DNA of 37,038 nucleotides, taken from contig JADFQN010000012.1 in NCBI GenBank assembly GCA_022561755.1, forward strand, positions 1 to 37,038. Direction: 5' to 3'. This stretch comes from Bacteroidota bacterium. GTDB taxonomy: Bacteria > Bacteroidota > Rhodothermia > Rhodothermales > Rubricoccaceae. Made by a program: the position numbers and the translations under genes. Shown here piece after piece: positions 1-8,723 of the stretch (position 1 is the stretch's first letter; each line of letters opens with the position of its first letter). The notes under the pieces are model-generated. The model was not told the DNA's origin. It was given only the letters and a program-made list of their open reading frames with translations, and ran no database searches.

Positions 1-1
1 G

Positions 2-598
2 ATAGAGGTGGCATCCGAAGGGCCTGGCGTCAAACTCATAGACCGTGCTCTCCCCGACGCCGATCATCCCGGCCCCGACGTTCGGCACGCCGTCCATCGA
101 AGAAGGATGGATGCCGTGGAAGTGAATCGTATGGGGATGACTGCCGGCGTTGAAAAACTGGATGCGGATCCGGTCGCCTTCGACGCAGCGGATGGTGGGG
201 CCGGGAACGCGGCCGTTGTAGGTCCAGGCCGGAAAGAAAACGCCCGGCGCAATCTCGATCTCTCGGTCCCGCGCGACGAACGTGTATTCCCGCAGGGTTT
301 GGCCGTTTTCGAGCGTGCTCACCTCGCCATAGTCGAAATCCGTCAGCATCTCGACGGGGTCGAAGCCGTTGCGGAGATGATCGACTTCGCCCATCGTACC
401 CATCGCGCCATGGGTCATGCGGTGGGAGGGAGCCTCGGGAGGTCCGAATCCTTCTGTGGATTGCTCGGCGGTTGGTTCCGCCTGGCTTCCCAACAGAGCC
501 GTTGAGCCGGTCAGCCCAGCGAGGCCGAAGGCCGCTCCCGTCCGCAACCAGGTGCGCCGCGAGATCCGCCTTGACAGTCGATCGATGACATCTTTCAT
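2..598 (-). CDS. multicopper oxidase, Tat-type signal, N-terminal part (runs off window start)
   Basis: Frame not in the ORF track because it has no stop inside the window. Minus-strand translation from ATG at 598: MKDVIDRLSRRISRRTWLRTGAAFGLAG...PAWTYNGRVPGPTIRCVEGDRIRIQFFNAGSHPHTIHFHGIHPSSMDGVPNVG. Twin-arginine motif and the cupredoxin motif HTIHFHG are typical of multicopper oxidases. Confidence 0.88.
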   Translation of the reverse strand, partial: MKDVIDRLSRRISRRTWLRTGAAFGLAGLTGSTALLGSQAEPTAEQSTEGFGPPEAPSHRMTHGAMGTMGEVDHLRNGFDPVEMLTDFDYGEVSTLENGQTLREYTFVARDREIEIAPGVFFPAWTYNGRVPGPTIRCVEGDRIRIQFFNAGSHPHTIHFHGIHPSSMDGVPNVGAGMIGVGESTVYEFDARPFGCHLY

Positions 599-728
599 GA
601 CAGTGTGGGGTAGAAGGGTGGTTTTCGGCGGTGTTCAGGCTAGCAGATTCTATTCTTTGCAAGAGCCCGGTGTTTTTTCCCTTGGCTAAAAACAATGCTC
701 CAAAGGCAAGAAGCAATTCGAAACACGG

Positions 729-1403
729 TCATTTGACGTCTCTGACAAAAAGATGAGCGGCAGCCCGGTGCCCAACAGCGTGCTCAGCACCACGCTGATC
801 GCCGTCCAGCACGCGCACGGTGACCGGTCCGTCTGAGTAGGGCGCAGAGGAGATAACTTCTAAGGCGGTGCCGGGGTAGAGGCCCAACCCGCCGACATAG
901 CGCAGGAGTTCCGGATCGTCGTCGCTGACCTCTGCAACGACGGCCTTTGTTCCAGCATCCATCCGGGCAAGAGGTGGCCAGTCGGGTTCTACAAGCTCCA
1001 GCGTTGGCGTGGGGATGGGGGCGCCGTGGGGGTCGTTGGTGGGATGCCCGAGAGCCTCGTCCATTCGGGCCTCGACGTCCTCGGAAAGCACGTGCTCCCA
1101 TTTTTCGGCCTCGGCGTGGACCTCATCCCAAGGCACTCCGAGGGCTTCGTGGAGGTACGTTTCCACGAGGCGGTGATGCCGGATGACCTCGATGGCGATG
1201 CGCCGGCCTGCGTTGGTGAGGGCGACACCGTAGTACCGTTCATAGGTCACGAGCTTCATTACCGCAAGCTTCTTTACCATCCCGGTCACGGAAGCAGGAG
1301 AGACGTCCAACCGCGCAGCAAGGGCGGAGGTTGTCACTGTTTCTTCAGTTCGGCCGATTTCGCAAACTGCCTTCAGGTAGTCTTCTACAGCGGAGGTATG
1401 CAC
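729..1403 (-). CDS. mntR: DtxR/MntR family metal-dependent transcriptional regulator with C-terminal FeoA-like domain
   Basis: MHTSAVEDYLKAVCEIGRTEETVTTSALAARLDVSPASVTGMVKKLAVMKLVTYERYYGVALTNAGRRIA...; typical DtxR wHTH plus dimerisation domain. Confidence 0.88.
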   Translation of the reverse strand: MHTSAVEDYLKAVCEIGRTEETVTTSALAARLDVSPASVTGMVKKLAVMKLVTYERYYGVALTNAGRRIAIEVIRHHRLVETYLHEALGVPWDEVHAEAEKWEHVLSEDVEARMDEALGHPTNDPHGAPIPTPTLELVEPDWPPLARMDAGTKAVVAEVSDDDPELLRYVGGLGLYPGTALEVISSAPYSDGPVTVRVLDGDQRGAEHAVGHRAAAHLFVRDVK

Positions 1404-1436
1404 GGCGGTTGCTTAATTGGTGGCGGCTAAGTTAAT

Positions 1437-1454
1437 TTTTAGTCTTCCCTAAAA
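1437..1454. promoter_or_regulatory. putative DtxR/MntR-type operator palindrome TTTTAGTCTTCCCTAAAA
   Basis: Inverted arms TTTTAG-n6-CTAAAA in the divergent spacer between the regulator (start 1403) and the outer-membrane ORF (start 1478). Confidence 0.5.
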
Positions 1455-1477
1455 CAACTGTTCGTCACCCCTGTTCC

Positions 1478-2203
1478 ATGATCCGCTTCATGTTCATCAT
1501 CGCCCTTCTCCTCCCGCCGGTTTCTGCCGCCCAGCCGTTTCCCGAATTGGTTACAGATCGGCCCGACTTCACCGAAAGCGGCGTCACGGTTCCTCGCGGG
1601 CACGTGCAAATCGAGAGTGGGATTCTGTACGATCAGGTCGTAGACACGGGGAACATCGCTTTTCCTGAAGTGCTCGTTCGTTGGGCGCCGCTCAATCGGT
1701 TCGAACTTCGTTTCGGCACCCCGAATTACGTCGCCGGCGATTTTCCTAGAGGATTCTCCGATGGTTCGGTGGGCGCCAAAGTTCAGTTCGGCCCAGTCGG
1801 CTCGTGGGATCTGGGCCTGATCGCCGTAGTGTCTTTGCCTGTTGGTGAAGTCGATTTGACGAGCGGTTCCGTGGATCCCGAGTTCATCCTGATTACGGGG
1901 CACGATCTCAGTTCTCGCGTGTCGCTGGGGGCGCAAGGGATGCTTACCTACGACGGAGTTGAGGACGTGTGGCAGTACGGCGGAACGCTGGTCGTTGGGC
2001 TCGAACTAAGTCCGCGTGCCGGAAGCTTTATCGAGGCGGTAGTGATCGACCAGAGGCGAAACAGTGTGTTTGTCATGCTTCACCACGGCTATACCTATCT
2101 CCTCTCGCCTACTCTGCAATTGGACGTTCACGCAGGGCTCGGCTTCTTCGAGCGTGGAGGCGGAGAGGGCCTCGTGGGAATCGGCCTGAGCACCCTGCTT
2201 TAG
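1478..2203 (+). CDS. outer-membrane beta-barrel / MetA-pathway-type transporter-like protein
   Basis: Signal peptide MIRFMFIIALLLPPVSAAQ, then VTDRPDFTESGVTVPRGHVQIESG..., characteristic of the Phenol_MetA_deg/transporter family; terminal beta-strand. Confidence 0.7.
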   Translation: MIRFMFIIALLLPPVSAAQPFPELVTDRPDFTESGVTVPRGHVQIESGILYDQVVDTGNIAFPEVLVRWAPLNRFELRFGTPNYVAGDFPRGFSDGSVGAKVQFGPVGSWDLGLIAVVSLPVGEVDLTSGSVDPEFILITGHDLSSRVSLGAQGMLTYDGVEDVWQYGGTLVVGLELSPRAGSFIEAVVIDQRRNSVFVMLHHGYTYLLSPTLQLDVHAGLGFFERGGGEGLVGIGLSTLL

Positions 2204-3346
2204 CTATTCGGCAACGCCGAAGCTTGCGTCCACCTCCTCCGGTTCCTCAACCCAGTCGGCGACGAATACGTTGGTGTCGCGGCTATCCTCGCGGTCTGCC
2301 CGGCGGTTGGAGGAGAAGACCAGCTTCGAGCCATCGGAGTTGAACATCGGGAAGGCGTCGAACGTGCCGGAGTTGGTGATCTTGCTCAGGCCCGTGCCGT
2401 CCACGTTCACCATGAACAGGTCGAACTCGCGGCCGCCGCCATCCAGCGTGTGGTGGTTGGAAGCGAAGATGATTTGCTCACCGGAGGGATGGAAGAACGG
2501 CGCCCAGTTGGCTCCGGGGAGGTCCGTTACCTGCACGGGATTGCTTCCGTCGATATCGGCCACGAACAAGTTCAGCGCGCTCGGCTCGATGGCATCCTGC
2601 CGGAGCAGCCCGCGGTATTGGGCTGCGTCTTCGCCTTCGGGGCGGTTCGCGCGCCAGACGATCTTATCGCTGTTTCGTGAGAAGAAGGCCCCTCCGTCGT
2701 AGCCGAGTTCGTCGGTGAGCTGGATGACTTCCTCCGTGGCCATGTCGAAGCGGTACAGTTCGAGGTCGCCCGAGCGCGTCGAAGTAAAGATGATGTATTT
2801 GCCGTCGGGGCTGACCGTAGCCTCGGCGTCGTAGCCCGGCCCGCCGATGAGCACTTCCGGGTGCGAGCCGTCCGGCTCGGCCGCGTAGATGTCGAAATCG
2901 GGGAAGATGGACCAGACGTAGCGGCCCAGTTCAGAGGCTTTCGGGGTCGGGCATTCCGGATTACCCGCGTGCGTCGAGGCGTAGATCAGGCGCCCATCCG
3001 GGAGGAAGTAGCCGCAGGTGGTGCGCCCCTTGCCCGTCGACACGAGGTTGTACAGTTCGCCGTTTGCCATTGCCCCGCCGTCGGCGCGCAGTACGAACTG
3101 CTGGTCGCAGCCCTGCGGGTTGATCTCGCTCCAGTCGCTCTGCATGATGAGCAGCGAGTCGTCGTTGCTCCAGTAGGCCTCGGCGTTGTTGCCACCGAAC
3201 GTCAACTGGCGGATGTTGCGGAGGTGGGTTTCACCGGCAAACCGGAGGGAATCCGAGTCCGCATCGTAGCCTGTCGGATCGGTTGGGCCGCACGCGGAAG
3301 CAACGAGGACAAGGATGAAAACAGGGGAGAGGAGCGCGCGTCGCAT
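2204..3346 (-). CDS. TolB-like PD40 beta-propeller lipoprotein
   Basis: Lipobox VASACG; repeated DGKYIIFTSTRSGDLELYRFD, GEQIIFASNHH, GSKLVFSSNRR motifs. Confidence 0.8.
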   Translation of the reverse strand: MRRALLSPVFILVLVASACGPTDPTGYDADSDSLRFAGETHLRNIRQLTFGGNNAEAYWSNDDSLLIMQSDWSEINPQGCDQQFVLRADGGAMANGELYNLVSTGKGRTTCGYFLPDGRLIYASTHAGNPECPTPKASELGRYVWSIFPDFDIYAAEPDGSHPEVLIGGPGYDAEATVSPDGKYIIFTSTRSGDLELYRFDMATEEVIQLTDELGYDGGAFFSRNSDKIVWRANRPEGEDAAQYRGLLRQDAIEPSALNLFVADIDGSNPVQVTDLPGANWAPFFHPSGEQIIFASNHHTLDGGGREFDLFMVNVDGTGLSKITNSGTFDAFPMFNSDGSKLVFSSNRRADREDSRDTNVFVADWVEEPEEVDASFGVAE

Positions 3347-3442
3347 CGTGAAGCGAATGTGTGGGCGAATGCTCCGATCAACGTAGCTGCATCGAGCGGG
3401 TTGCGCACGGGATGAAGCTTCCCCGCTTTTTCGACTACAACT

Positions 3443-3547
3443 ATGTCATCCAGACGACCGCAGGGAGGAAGGATCTCGATAGACGAGTCGCGAGGCGGCT
3501 CGTGACTTCTCGTTGAGATTCCTCGTCGCAAGCTCCTCGGAATGATA
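3443..3547. repeat. family D intergenic inverted repeat (GTCATCC...GGATCTC...GAGATTCCTC...GGAATGAT)
   Basis: tgtcatccagacgaccgcagggaggaaggatctc ... gagattcctcgtcgcaagctcctcggaatgata; complementary ends and inner arms; abuts the tsaD stop codon. Confidence 0.6.
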
Positions 3548-4582
3548 TTAAAGCTTCAGCGCCGGTTCTGCGGCCAAGGTCAACTCGCTCGACTGGCCCG
3601 CCGCGAGCTTGAATGCCCCCGTCACAGCGATCATGGCCGCGTTGTCTACGGAATGTTCGAAGGCAGGTACGAACAATTCGAACCCGTCTTTGTCAGCGGC
3701 CGCCTGAGCTGTGGCGCGAAGACCTCGATTGGCGGATACGCCGCCCACGATGGCCACGGACTCAACCCCGGTTTCTTTCACAGCGTCGCGAATGGCGCCC
3801 ACGAGGGCATCGACGACGGTTTTCTGGAAGGAGGCTGCGATATCGGGGAGATGACCGTCCAACATCTGCTTTCGCTCTGTCTCTCCCAGATCGCGGAGGA
3901 AGTAGAGCACGTTCGTCTTGATGCCGCTGAACGAGAACGCGTAGCTCTTCCGATGGTCCTTGTTGGGTAGCCGGGGGGAGGGGAAGGCTCGAAACGTGGG
4001 GTCGCCGGAGGCTGCGAGCCGGTCGATCTCCGGGCCGCCGGGATAGCCGAGCCCAAGGATCTTCGCCACCTTGTCGAAGGCCTCGCCCGCCGCGTCGTCG
4101 CGCGCGCGGCCGAGTTCTTCGTGGACGAACCCCTCCTTTACGAGCGTGAGGAGCGTGTGCCCGCCGGAGACGGTCAGGCAGAGGAACGGAAACGACGGAT
4201 GGGGCTCGTCGATGAACACGGAGTAGATGTGCCCTTCGAGGTGGTTCACGCCGATCAAGGGAATATCCAGACCCAATGCTAGCGCCTTGGCGAAGCTGAG
4301 TCCTACGAGCAGCGACCCCGCCAGTCCTGGACCATACGTGACGGCTACGGCGCCGAGGTCATGTTTGTCGACCTTGGCTTCTTCCAGTGCAGCCTCCACG
4401 GTAGGTACGATGAGCCGCTGATGCGCCCGGCTCGCCAACTCGGGCACGACGCCTCCGAATCCCTCGTGGATGCGCTGGGCGGCAACGACCGACGACGCAA
4501 CATGGCCATCCTTCAAAACAGCCGCCGCGGTGTCATCGCACGACGACTCGATGGCGAGGAGGGTGAGATCGGAGGGGAGCAT
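3548..4582 (-). CDS. tsaD: tRNA N6-adenosine threonylcarbamoyltransferase TsaD
   Basis: LAIESSCDDTAAAVLKDG, LASRAHQ, VTYGPGLAGSLLVGLSFAK, NHLEGHI, GGVSANRGLR motifs. Confidence 0.96.
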   Translation of the reverse strand: MLPSDLTLLAIESSCDDTAAAVLKDGHVASSVVAAQRIHEGFGGVVPELASRAHQRLIVPTVEAALEEAKVDKHDLGAVAVTYGPGLAGSLLVGLSFAKALALGLDIPLIGVNHLEGHIYSVFIDEPHPSFPFLCLTVSGGHTLLTLVKEGFVHEELGRARDDAAGEAFDKVAKILGLGYPGGPEIDRLAASGDPTFRAFPSPRLPNKDHRKSYAFSFSGIKTNVLYFLRDLGETERKQMLDGHLPDIAASFQKTVVDALVGAIRDAVKETGVESVAIVGGVSANRGLRATAQAAADKDGFELFVPAFEHSVDNAAMIAVTGAFKLAAGQSSELTLAAEPALKL

Positions 4583-4641
4583 GTTTGTGATTGTGGCACC
4601 GCCTCCTTACTCTTACGACGTGATCTTGATTCCAGAGCCCC

Positions 4642-5559
4642 ATGCGCCTGCGATTTCTCCCTTTGCTTACCCTATCGGCGACGGTATCCGCCCAAGAGCC
4701 GGACACGACCGACTGGCATAGCTATTTCCCACTTGAGGTGGGGAATGAGTGGCACTATGAGGCAGAGTTTCCTTCGCCTCCGGGCGCGTTCCGCTATAGT
4801 TACCGAGTTGTTAGCGATTCTCTGGTAAACGACACCACGTACTACGTTATTCGACATTGTTTTCAAAATGAGGACGAGCCGGTAAAATGCAACGATTCAG
4901 CCTATCTGAATCGATACGATGAAGAACTTGCGACAATTGTTTATAGGCTTGATCCACCGAACGAGCCCGTCAGTTATCCGCCTTGGTTCCTTATTCCTTG
5001 CAGGCTTGATAGCCCGTTTGGTGAACTTGGTGAGGATGACTGCTTCTTTGATCTTGGGGGCGCTTTCTGTTATGGCGAGTATGACACGGAATGGTTGATT
5101 GGTGAGAGTAAGGCCGTTGGAACGCTTAAAGGTTTTGACTCACTCTTTGGAGCGAGATCATTCTTATCTGGGATTGGGTTCGTGTGGGAAGTTGGTGATG
5201 GGGGCGGTGCCGCCACGTCAGTCGTATACGCCCGCGTTGGAGGTGTCGAGTACGGTACGCCCGTCGTTTCTAATGAGGCTGATGTACCACTACACCAAAG
5301 CGTTATTCGCACCTTCCCGAATCCCGCGCGGCACGAGGTAACGCTTCAGTTTTCGGTGCCAACGGCCCAGCAGGTCGAGGCCATCGTCTATAACCTCCGA
5401 AGTGTTCTCGTGGAGACGAGGCCACTCGGGGTGGTGCCCGGTGGCGTGGAAGTCAACCATACGATTGACGTTTCAAAGTGGCCGTCGGGGCTCTATTACA
5501 TGCGTCTGATTGGCGACCAAGGTTTTTCGGCCACCAAGGGGATCGTCGTGATTCACTAG
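4642..5559 (+). CDS. secreted protein with T9SS type A C-terminal sorting domain
   Basis: Signal peptide; C-terminus FPNPARHEVTLQFSVPTAQQVEAIVYNLRSVLVE...GLYYMRLIGDQGFSATKGIVVIH. Confidence 0.8.
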   Translation: MRLRFLPLLTLSATVSAQEPDTTDWHSYFPLEVGNEWHYEAEFPSPPGAFRYSYRVVSDSLVNDTTYYVIRHCFQNEDEPVKCNDSAYLNRYDEELATIVYRLDPPNEPVSYPPWFLIPCRLDSPFGELGEDDCFFDLGGAFCYGEYDTEWLIGESKAVGTLKGFDSLFGARSFLSGIGFVWEVGDGGGAATSVVYARVGGVEYGTPVVSNEADVPLHQSVIRTFPNPARHEVTLQFSVPTAQQVEAIVYNLRSVLVETRPLGVVPGGVEVNHTIDVSKWPSGLYYMRLIGDQGFSATKGIVVIH

Positions 5560-5593
5560 GCACTACTCATTTACACATCTTACTCAAGTAGAA

Positions 5594-6142
5594 ATGACTG
5601 TCATGCGTTATCAAACCATCCACGCAATCATTTTCGTGTTCATCACCTTCGTTTCGGTGGCTGGCTGCTCTCTTTTTGGAGAGGGTAAACTAGAGAGGCT
5701 TTTCCCCGGCGACGGGCCTAGTCTTGTTCATCTCGATTCCACCGAATACGGTATCGCAGAGGATGGTGAAGTAGATATTGCCGTGTCGGTTACGAATCCC
5801 ACAGATGAAACGATCTACGCTTCCGGCAATGGAACCCTTAGGTTCGAGCTGGAGAAACTAGTCGATGGTGACTGGGTGCTCGCGTTTTCTTTTGGCCACA
5901 TCTTAATCGGGGGACCACCTTTAGAGATATCGGCAAATGAGACTGTTTCCATATCCTATTCTCTAGGCTATGCCGATCGACCTAATGACCACAATTCGGG
6001 GTGGCTTATTGATGAGGTTGCAGGAGATTATCGAGTAGTGGTAGAGCTTCAGGCAGAGCGCGGTAATGAGGGAAACAGTTACGAAGAAGAGCAATTGCCA
6101 CTTGGTTACCGCACCTCCTCTACGTTCGAAATACACGAATAA
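5594..6142 (+). CDS. hypothetical lipoprotein
   Basis: Lipobox SVAGCSLFG; Ig-like EDGEVDIAVSVTNPTDETIYASGNGTLRFELEK. Confidence 0.65.
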   Translation: MTVMRYQTIHAIIFVFITFVSVAGCSLFGEGKLERLFPGDGPSLVHLDSTEYGIAEDGEVDIAVSVTNPTDETIYASGNGTLRFELEKLVDGDWVLAFSFGHILIGGPPLEISANETVSISYSLGYADRPNDHNSGWLIDEVAGDYRVVVELQAERGNEGNSYEEEQLPLGYRTSSTFEIHE

Positions 6143-6243
6143 GCGGCCAACCGGTACGACAAGAATCGAACGTGGCTGCCCTTCATCGCCTACATGCCCC
6201 AACGTGGTGGAGTTCTCGGCGCAGTCAAGGAGCGTGCGCGCTG

Positions 6244-6303
6244 GCAATTCGTCAGAGTGACCAAGGCTTCTCAGCCACCAAAGGCATCATCGTAATCCAC
6301 TAG
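6244..6303 (+). pseudogene. remnant of a T9SS C-terminal sorting tail
   Basis: In-frame ...AIRQSDQGFSATKGIIVIH*; nearly identical to the C-terminus of the 4642-5559 gene (DQGFSATKGIVVIH*), with no upstream ORF in this frame. Confidence 0.7.
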
Positions 6304-7016
6304 TCCACCAGCCGCCCGAACGTCCAGCGGCTGCCTACGAACACATTCAGGTCCACCTGGCCTCGGATGCCGTCTATTTGGCCTAGGTGGTCGTGCTGCC
6401 AGAACGTCCAGTCGCGGCCGTCGTCCAGAGAGGGCTCGTCGCCGAGCGTCGGAATCCAGAGCGGCACATCCTCAAAATGCCCGGCGATGATGCGGCGGTA
6501 CGCATCGGAGTCGGCGTAGATGAGCGGTGTCCGGCCGTAGGCATCGGAGACGATTTCAATGAAGGTTGCTAGCTCGCCTCGGATGGCCTCCGTGCTACTT
6601 CTTCTTCCACAGTTGCCCGTGTATTCCACGTCCACGGCGGGCGGCAGGGTGTTGGCCTCCGGCCGTACGGTTGCAAGAAAGTGCTCGGCCTGCTCTTCGC
6701 CCGATCGACAGAACCGGAAGAAGTGATAAGCGCCTCGCGCGATGCTCGCCGCCTCGGCGCCCGACCAGTTTTCCTCAAACCTCGGGTCGATCCAGTCAAC
6801 ACCCTCGGTGGCTTTGATGAACACAAAATCGACGTTCTCGCCGCGCACCGTACTCCAGTCGATGGCATCTTGATGGTGCGAGACATCCAGCCCCCGCACC
6901 AAATAGCGTAAGTGCGCCGGGCGGTTAAAGGATAGGAAGCCTAGCTCGGCAGAGATCACTCCGGCCACCACAATCAGTGCGGCAAACGCAGCAAAGCGGA
7001 AAGCGAAGCGAGACAC
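6300..7016 (-). CDS. glycoside hydrolase family 25 (lysozyme-like) protein
   Basis: VRGLDVSHHQDAIDWSTV...VDFVFIKATEGVDWIDPRFEENW...PPAVDVEY...PLIYADSDAYR...PLWIPTLG; GH25 motifs. Confidence 0.88.
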   Translation of the reverse strand: MSRFAFRFAAFAALIVVAGVISAELGFLSFNRPAHLRYLVRGLDVSHHQDAIDWSTVRGENVDFVFIKATEGVDWIDPRFEENWSGAEAASIARGAYHFFRFCRSGEEQAEHFLATVRPEANTLPPAVDVEYTGNCGRRSSTEAIRGELATFIEIVSDAYGRTPLIYADSDAYRRIIAGHFEDVPLWIPTLGDEPSLDDGRDWTFWQHDHLGQIDGIRGQVDLNVFVGSRWTFGRLVD

Positions 7017-7103
7017 GGGTGAGGGAGGCGGGAGGCGAGGTGAGATCCTGAACGAGAAGCGCCGATTCAGGTTGCAGAACCCTGTGGATGCATACGGAAC
7101 GTT

Positions 7104-7267
7104 AGGAGTCCATCTGACTTAGGATGTTTCTACTGCGGCGGTGGCAAATCGGCTCATTTCCCCCATCTTTTTCGTTACGTAGCGCCACTATGTGCCTCAA
7201 AAGATCGGGAAACTGCTCTCGATTTCCCGCCTGCCTCGTTACGAACCCCTAAGTCTGATGGACTCCT
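7104..7267. repeat. family A palindromic element, copy A2
   Basis: Terminal arms AGGAGTCCATCTGACTTAGG / CCTAAGTCTGATGGACTCCT (1 mismatch); internal sequence matches A3 along its length. Confidence 0.8.
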
Positions 7268-7303
7268 GGGGCACGTCGTTCTACCCCGCGTCCGGCGCAA
7301 CGT

Positions 7304-7478
7304 TTAGCAGCCCGTTGAAGATGTCATCCTGCCTTCCCGCCATGCGGCGGGAGTCTCGGCCGATCTCCGCGTTGCGAGATGCTCGTCGAATCACCCGATT
7401 CGCCTGCGATCTCGCGCCTTGATCTCGACCGAGATGCACTCGCCTCGGCGACGGAGCACATCTTCAACGGGCTGCTAA
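7304..7478. repeat. family B palindromic element, copy B5 (inverted relative to B2), with nested 21-nt hairpin at 7332-7352
   Basis: Perfect 20-bp terminal inverted repeat TTAGCAGCCCGTTGAAGATG / CATCTTCAACGGGCTGCTAA; interior homologous to B2 and B3. Confidence 0.85.
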
Positions 7479-7555
7479 GAACAAAAGATGCGGCTATGTG
7501 TATTGACGCAACCCATCTGCGCTCCTATTCTACTCCTAGCGCCAACCATTCCCCC

Positions 7556-8158
7556 ATGCCCATGCGCATCCTCTCAATTGTTTTGCTGGTCGTGCTCATA
7601 ACGTCAGCGCCGGCTTATGCGCAGCTTCGTACCGATCTCCCGGGAGACCCCGCTCCGGTGGTGCTAACCGACTCGCAGAGACCTCTCACGCTTTCCGGCC
7701 TCTTCAATTCGCAGACGCTGAGAATCGGCCATTCGTACGAGTTTTCGTATACCGGCTATGGTGGCAGCAGCCTTGGCTTGGGCATATACACAACGAGCCT
7801 GCAATGGCAGCCGAGCAGCAGACTAGCTGCGCGTGTGGACGTTGGTGTAGCGCACTCGCCGTTTGGTTCGGCGGATGTTCAGCAGGCGCTTGGGTTCGAC
7901 CCAAACACGCCGGCTAGGATTTTCCTCCGGAACGCGGAGATCGCGTACCGGCCTACCGAGAACTCGGTGCTTCGCCTGCAAATCCGGCAGAACCCGATGG
8001 GTGCCTACGGGCGGAGCCCATACGGATCCTACGCCACGCCGTACGGCTATGGGGGCTACGGATATGGGGGTTACGGCTATGCGCCCGGTAGCTACGGAAC
8101 GAGCCTTCACGCACGCTACGGTGTCGACTCGGACGCACTTTTTTGGCGTGGCTATTAA
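7556..8158 (+). CDS. exported protein with Gly/Tyr-rich C-terminal region
   Basis: The tracked ORF starts at 7379 inside repeat B5. The likely start is ATG 7556 (MPMRILSIVLLVVLITSAPAYAQ signal peptide). C-terminal YGYGGYGYGGYGYAPGSYG. Confidence 0.65.
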   Translation: MPMRILSIVLLVVLITSAPAYAQLRTDLPGDPAPVVLTDSQRPLTLSGLFNSQTLRIGHSYEFSYTGYGGSSLGLGIYTTSLQWQPSSRLAARVDVGVAHSPFGSADVQQALGFDPNTPARIFLRNAEIAYRPTENSVLRLQIRQNPMGAYGRSPYGSYATPYGYGGYGYGGYGYAPGSYGTSLHARYGVDSDALFWRGY

Positions 8159-8248
8159 TGTTCTGTCTTCGGACTTGACCTATCGTGCGGCACGCCGGAC
8201 CTTCCGGGGTGCCGCCGGCGTTTTAGGGGCCAACCTGAATTACACTTT

Positions 8249-8701
8249 TTGACTCGATCTCGCTTGAGCAACGCGTTGTTGAACGCGGCCATTGCAGCGG
8301 CCGCTGTGGTTTTGATCGTGCTTATATATGGCCTGGCGACGCGCGTCTTCGTTCCGCGAACGGACCCGATCCGCGAAGACAACCCCGGGCAGCTTCTGGG
8401 CGATCGCATTCAGGTAGAAGTCCGCAATGGCGTTGGGGTGTCCGGCCTTGCGAGCACGGTCACGCACTACCTCCGCAGTCGCGGCTTCGATGTGGTCGAG
8501 AACGGGAATCATACGAGCTTCGGTATCGATTCGTCGTTCGTTGTGGATCGGGTGGGCAACCCTCGGGCGGCGCAGCGCGTAGCCTCTGCCCTCGGGCTTT
8601 CGTACGAGCGCATTCGCGAAGACATCCGCCAGGACTTCTACCTGGATGTTTCCGTCATCATCGGCAACGATTACACCTCGCTCGAACCCTTCACGCCTTA
8701 G
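8249..8701 (+). CDS. LytR C-terminal domain protein
   Basis: N-terminal TM segment; VEVRNGVGVSGLASTVTHYLRSRGFDVVENGN...GNPRAAQRVASALG typical of LytR_C. Confidence 0.78.
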   Translation: MTRSRLSNALLNAAIAAAAVVLIVLIYGLATRVFVPRTDPIREDNPGQLLGDRIQVEVRNGVGVSGLASTVTHYLRSRGFDVVENGNHTSFGIDSSFVVDRVGNPRAAQRVASALGLSYERIREDIRQDFYLDVSVIIGNDYTSLEPFTP

Positions 8702-8723
8702 CACACACGCGAATTCAAAACCT

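Noticed and set aside
36-716. 226-aa minus-strand ORF at the window start
   Set aside because: Arg/Pro/His-rich wrong frame; the true frame is the multicopper oxidase open to the window edge.
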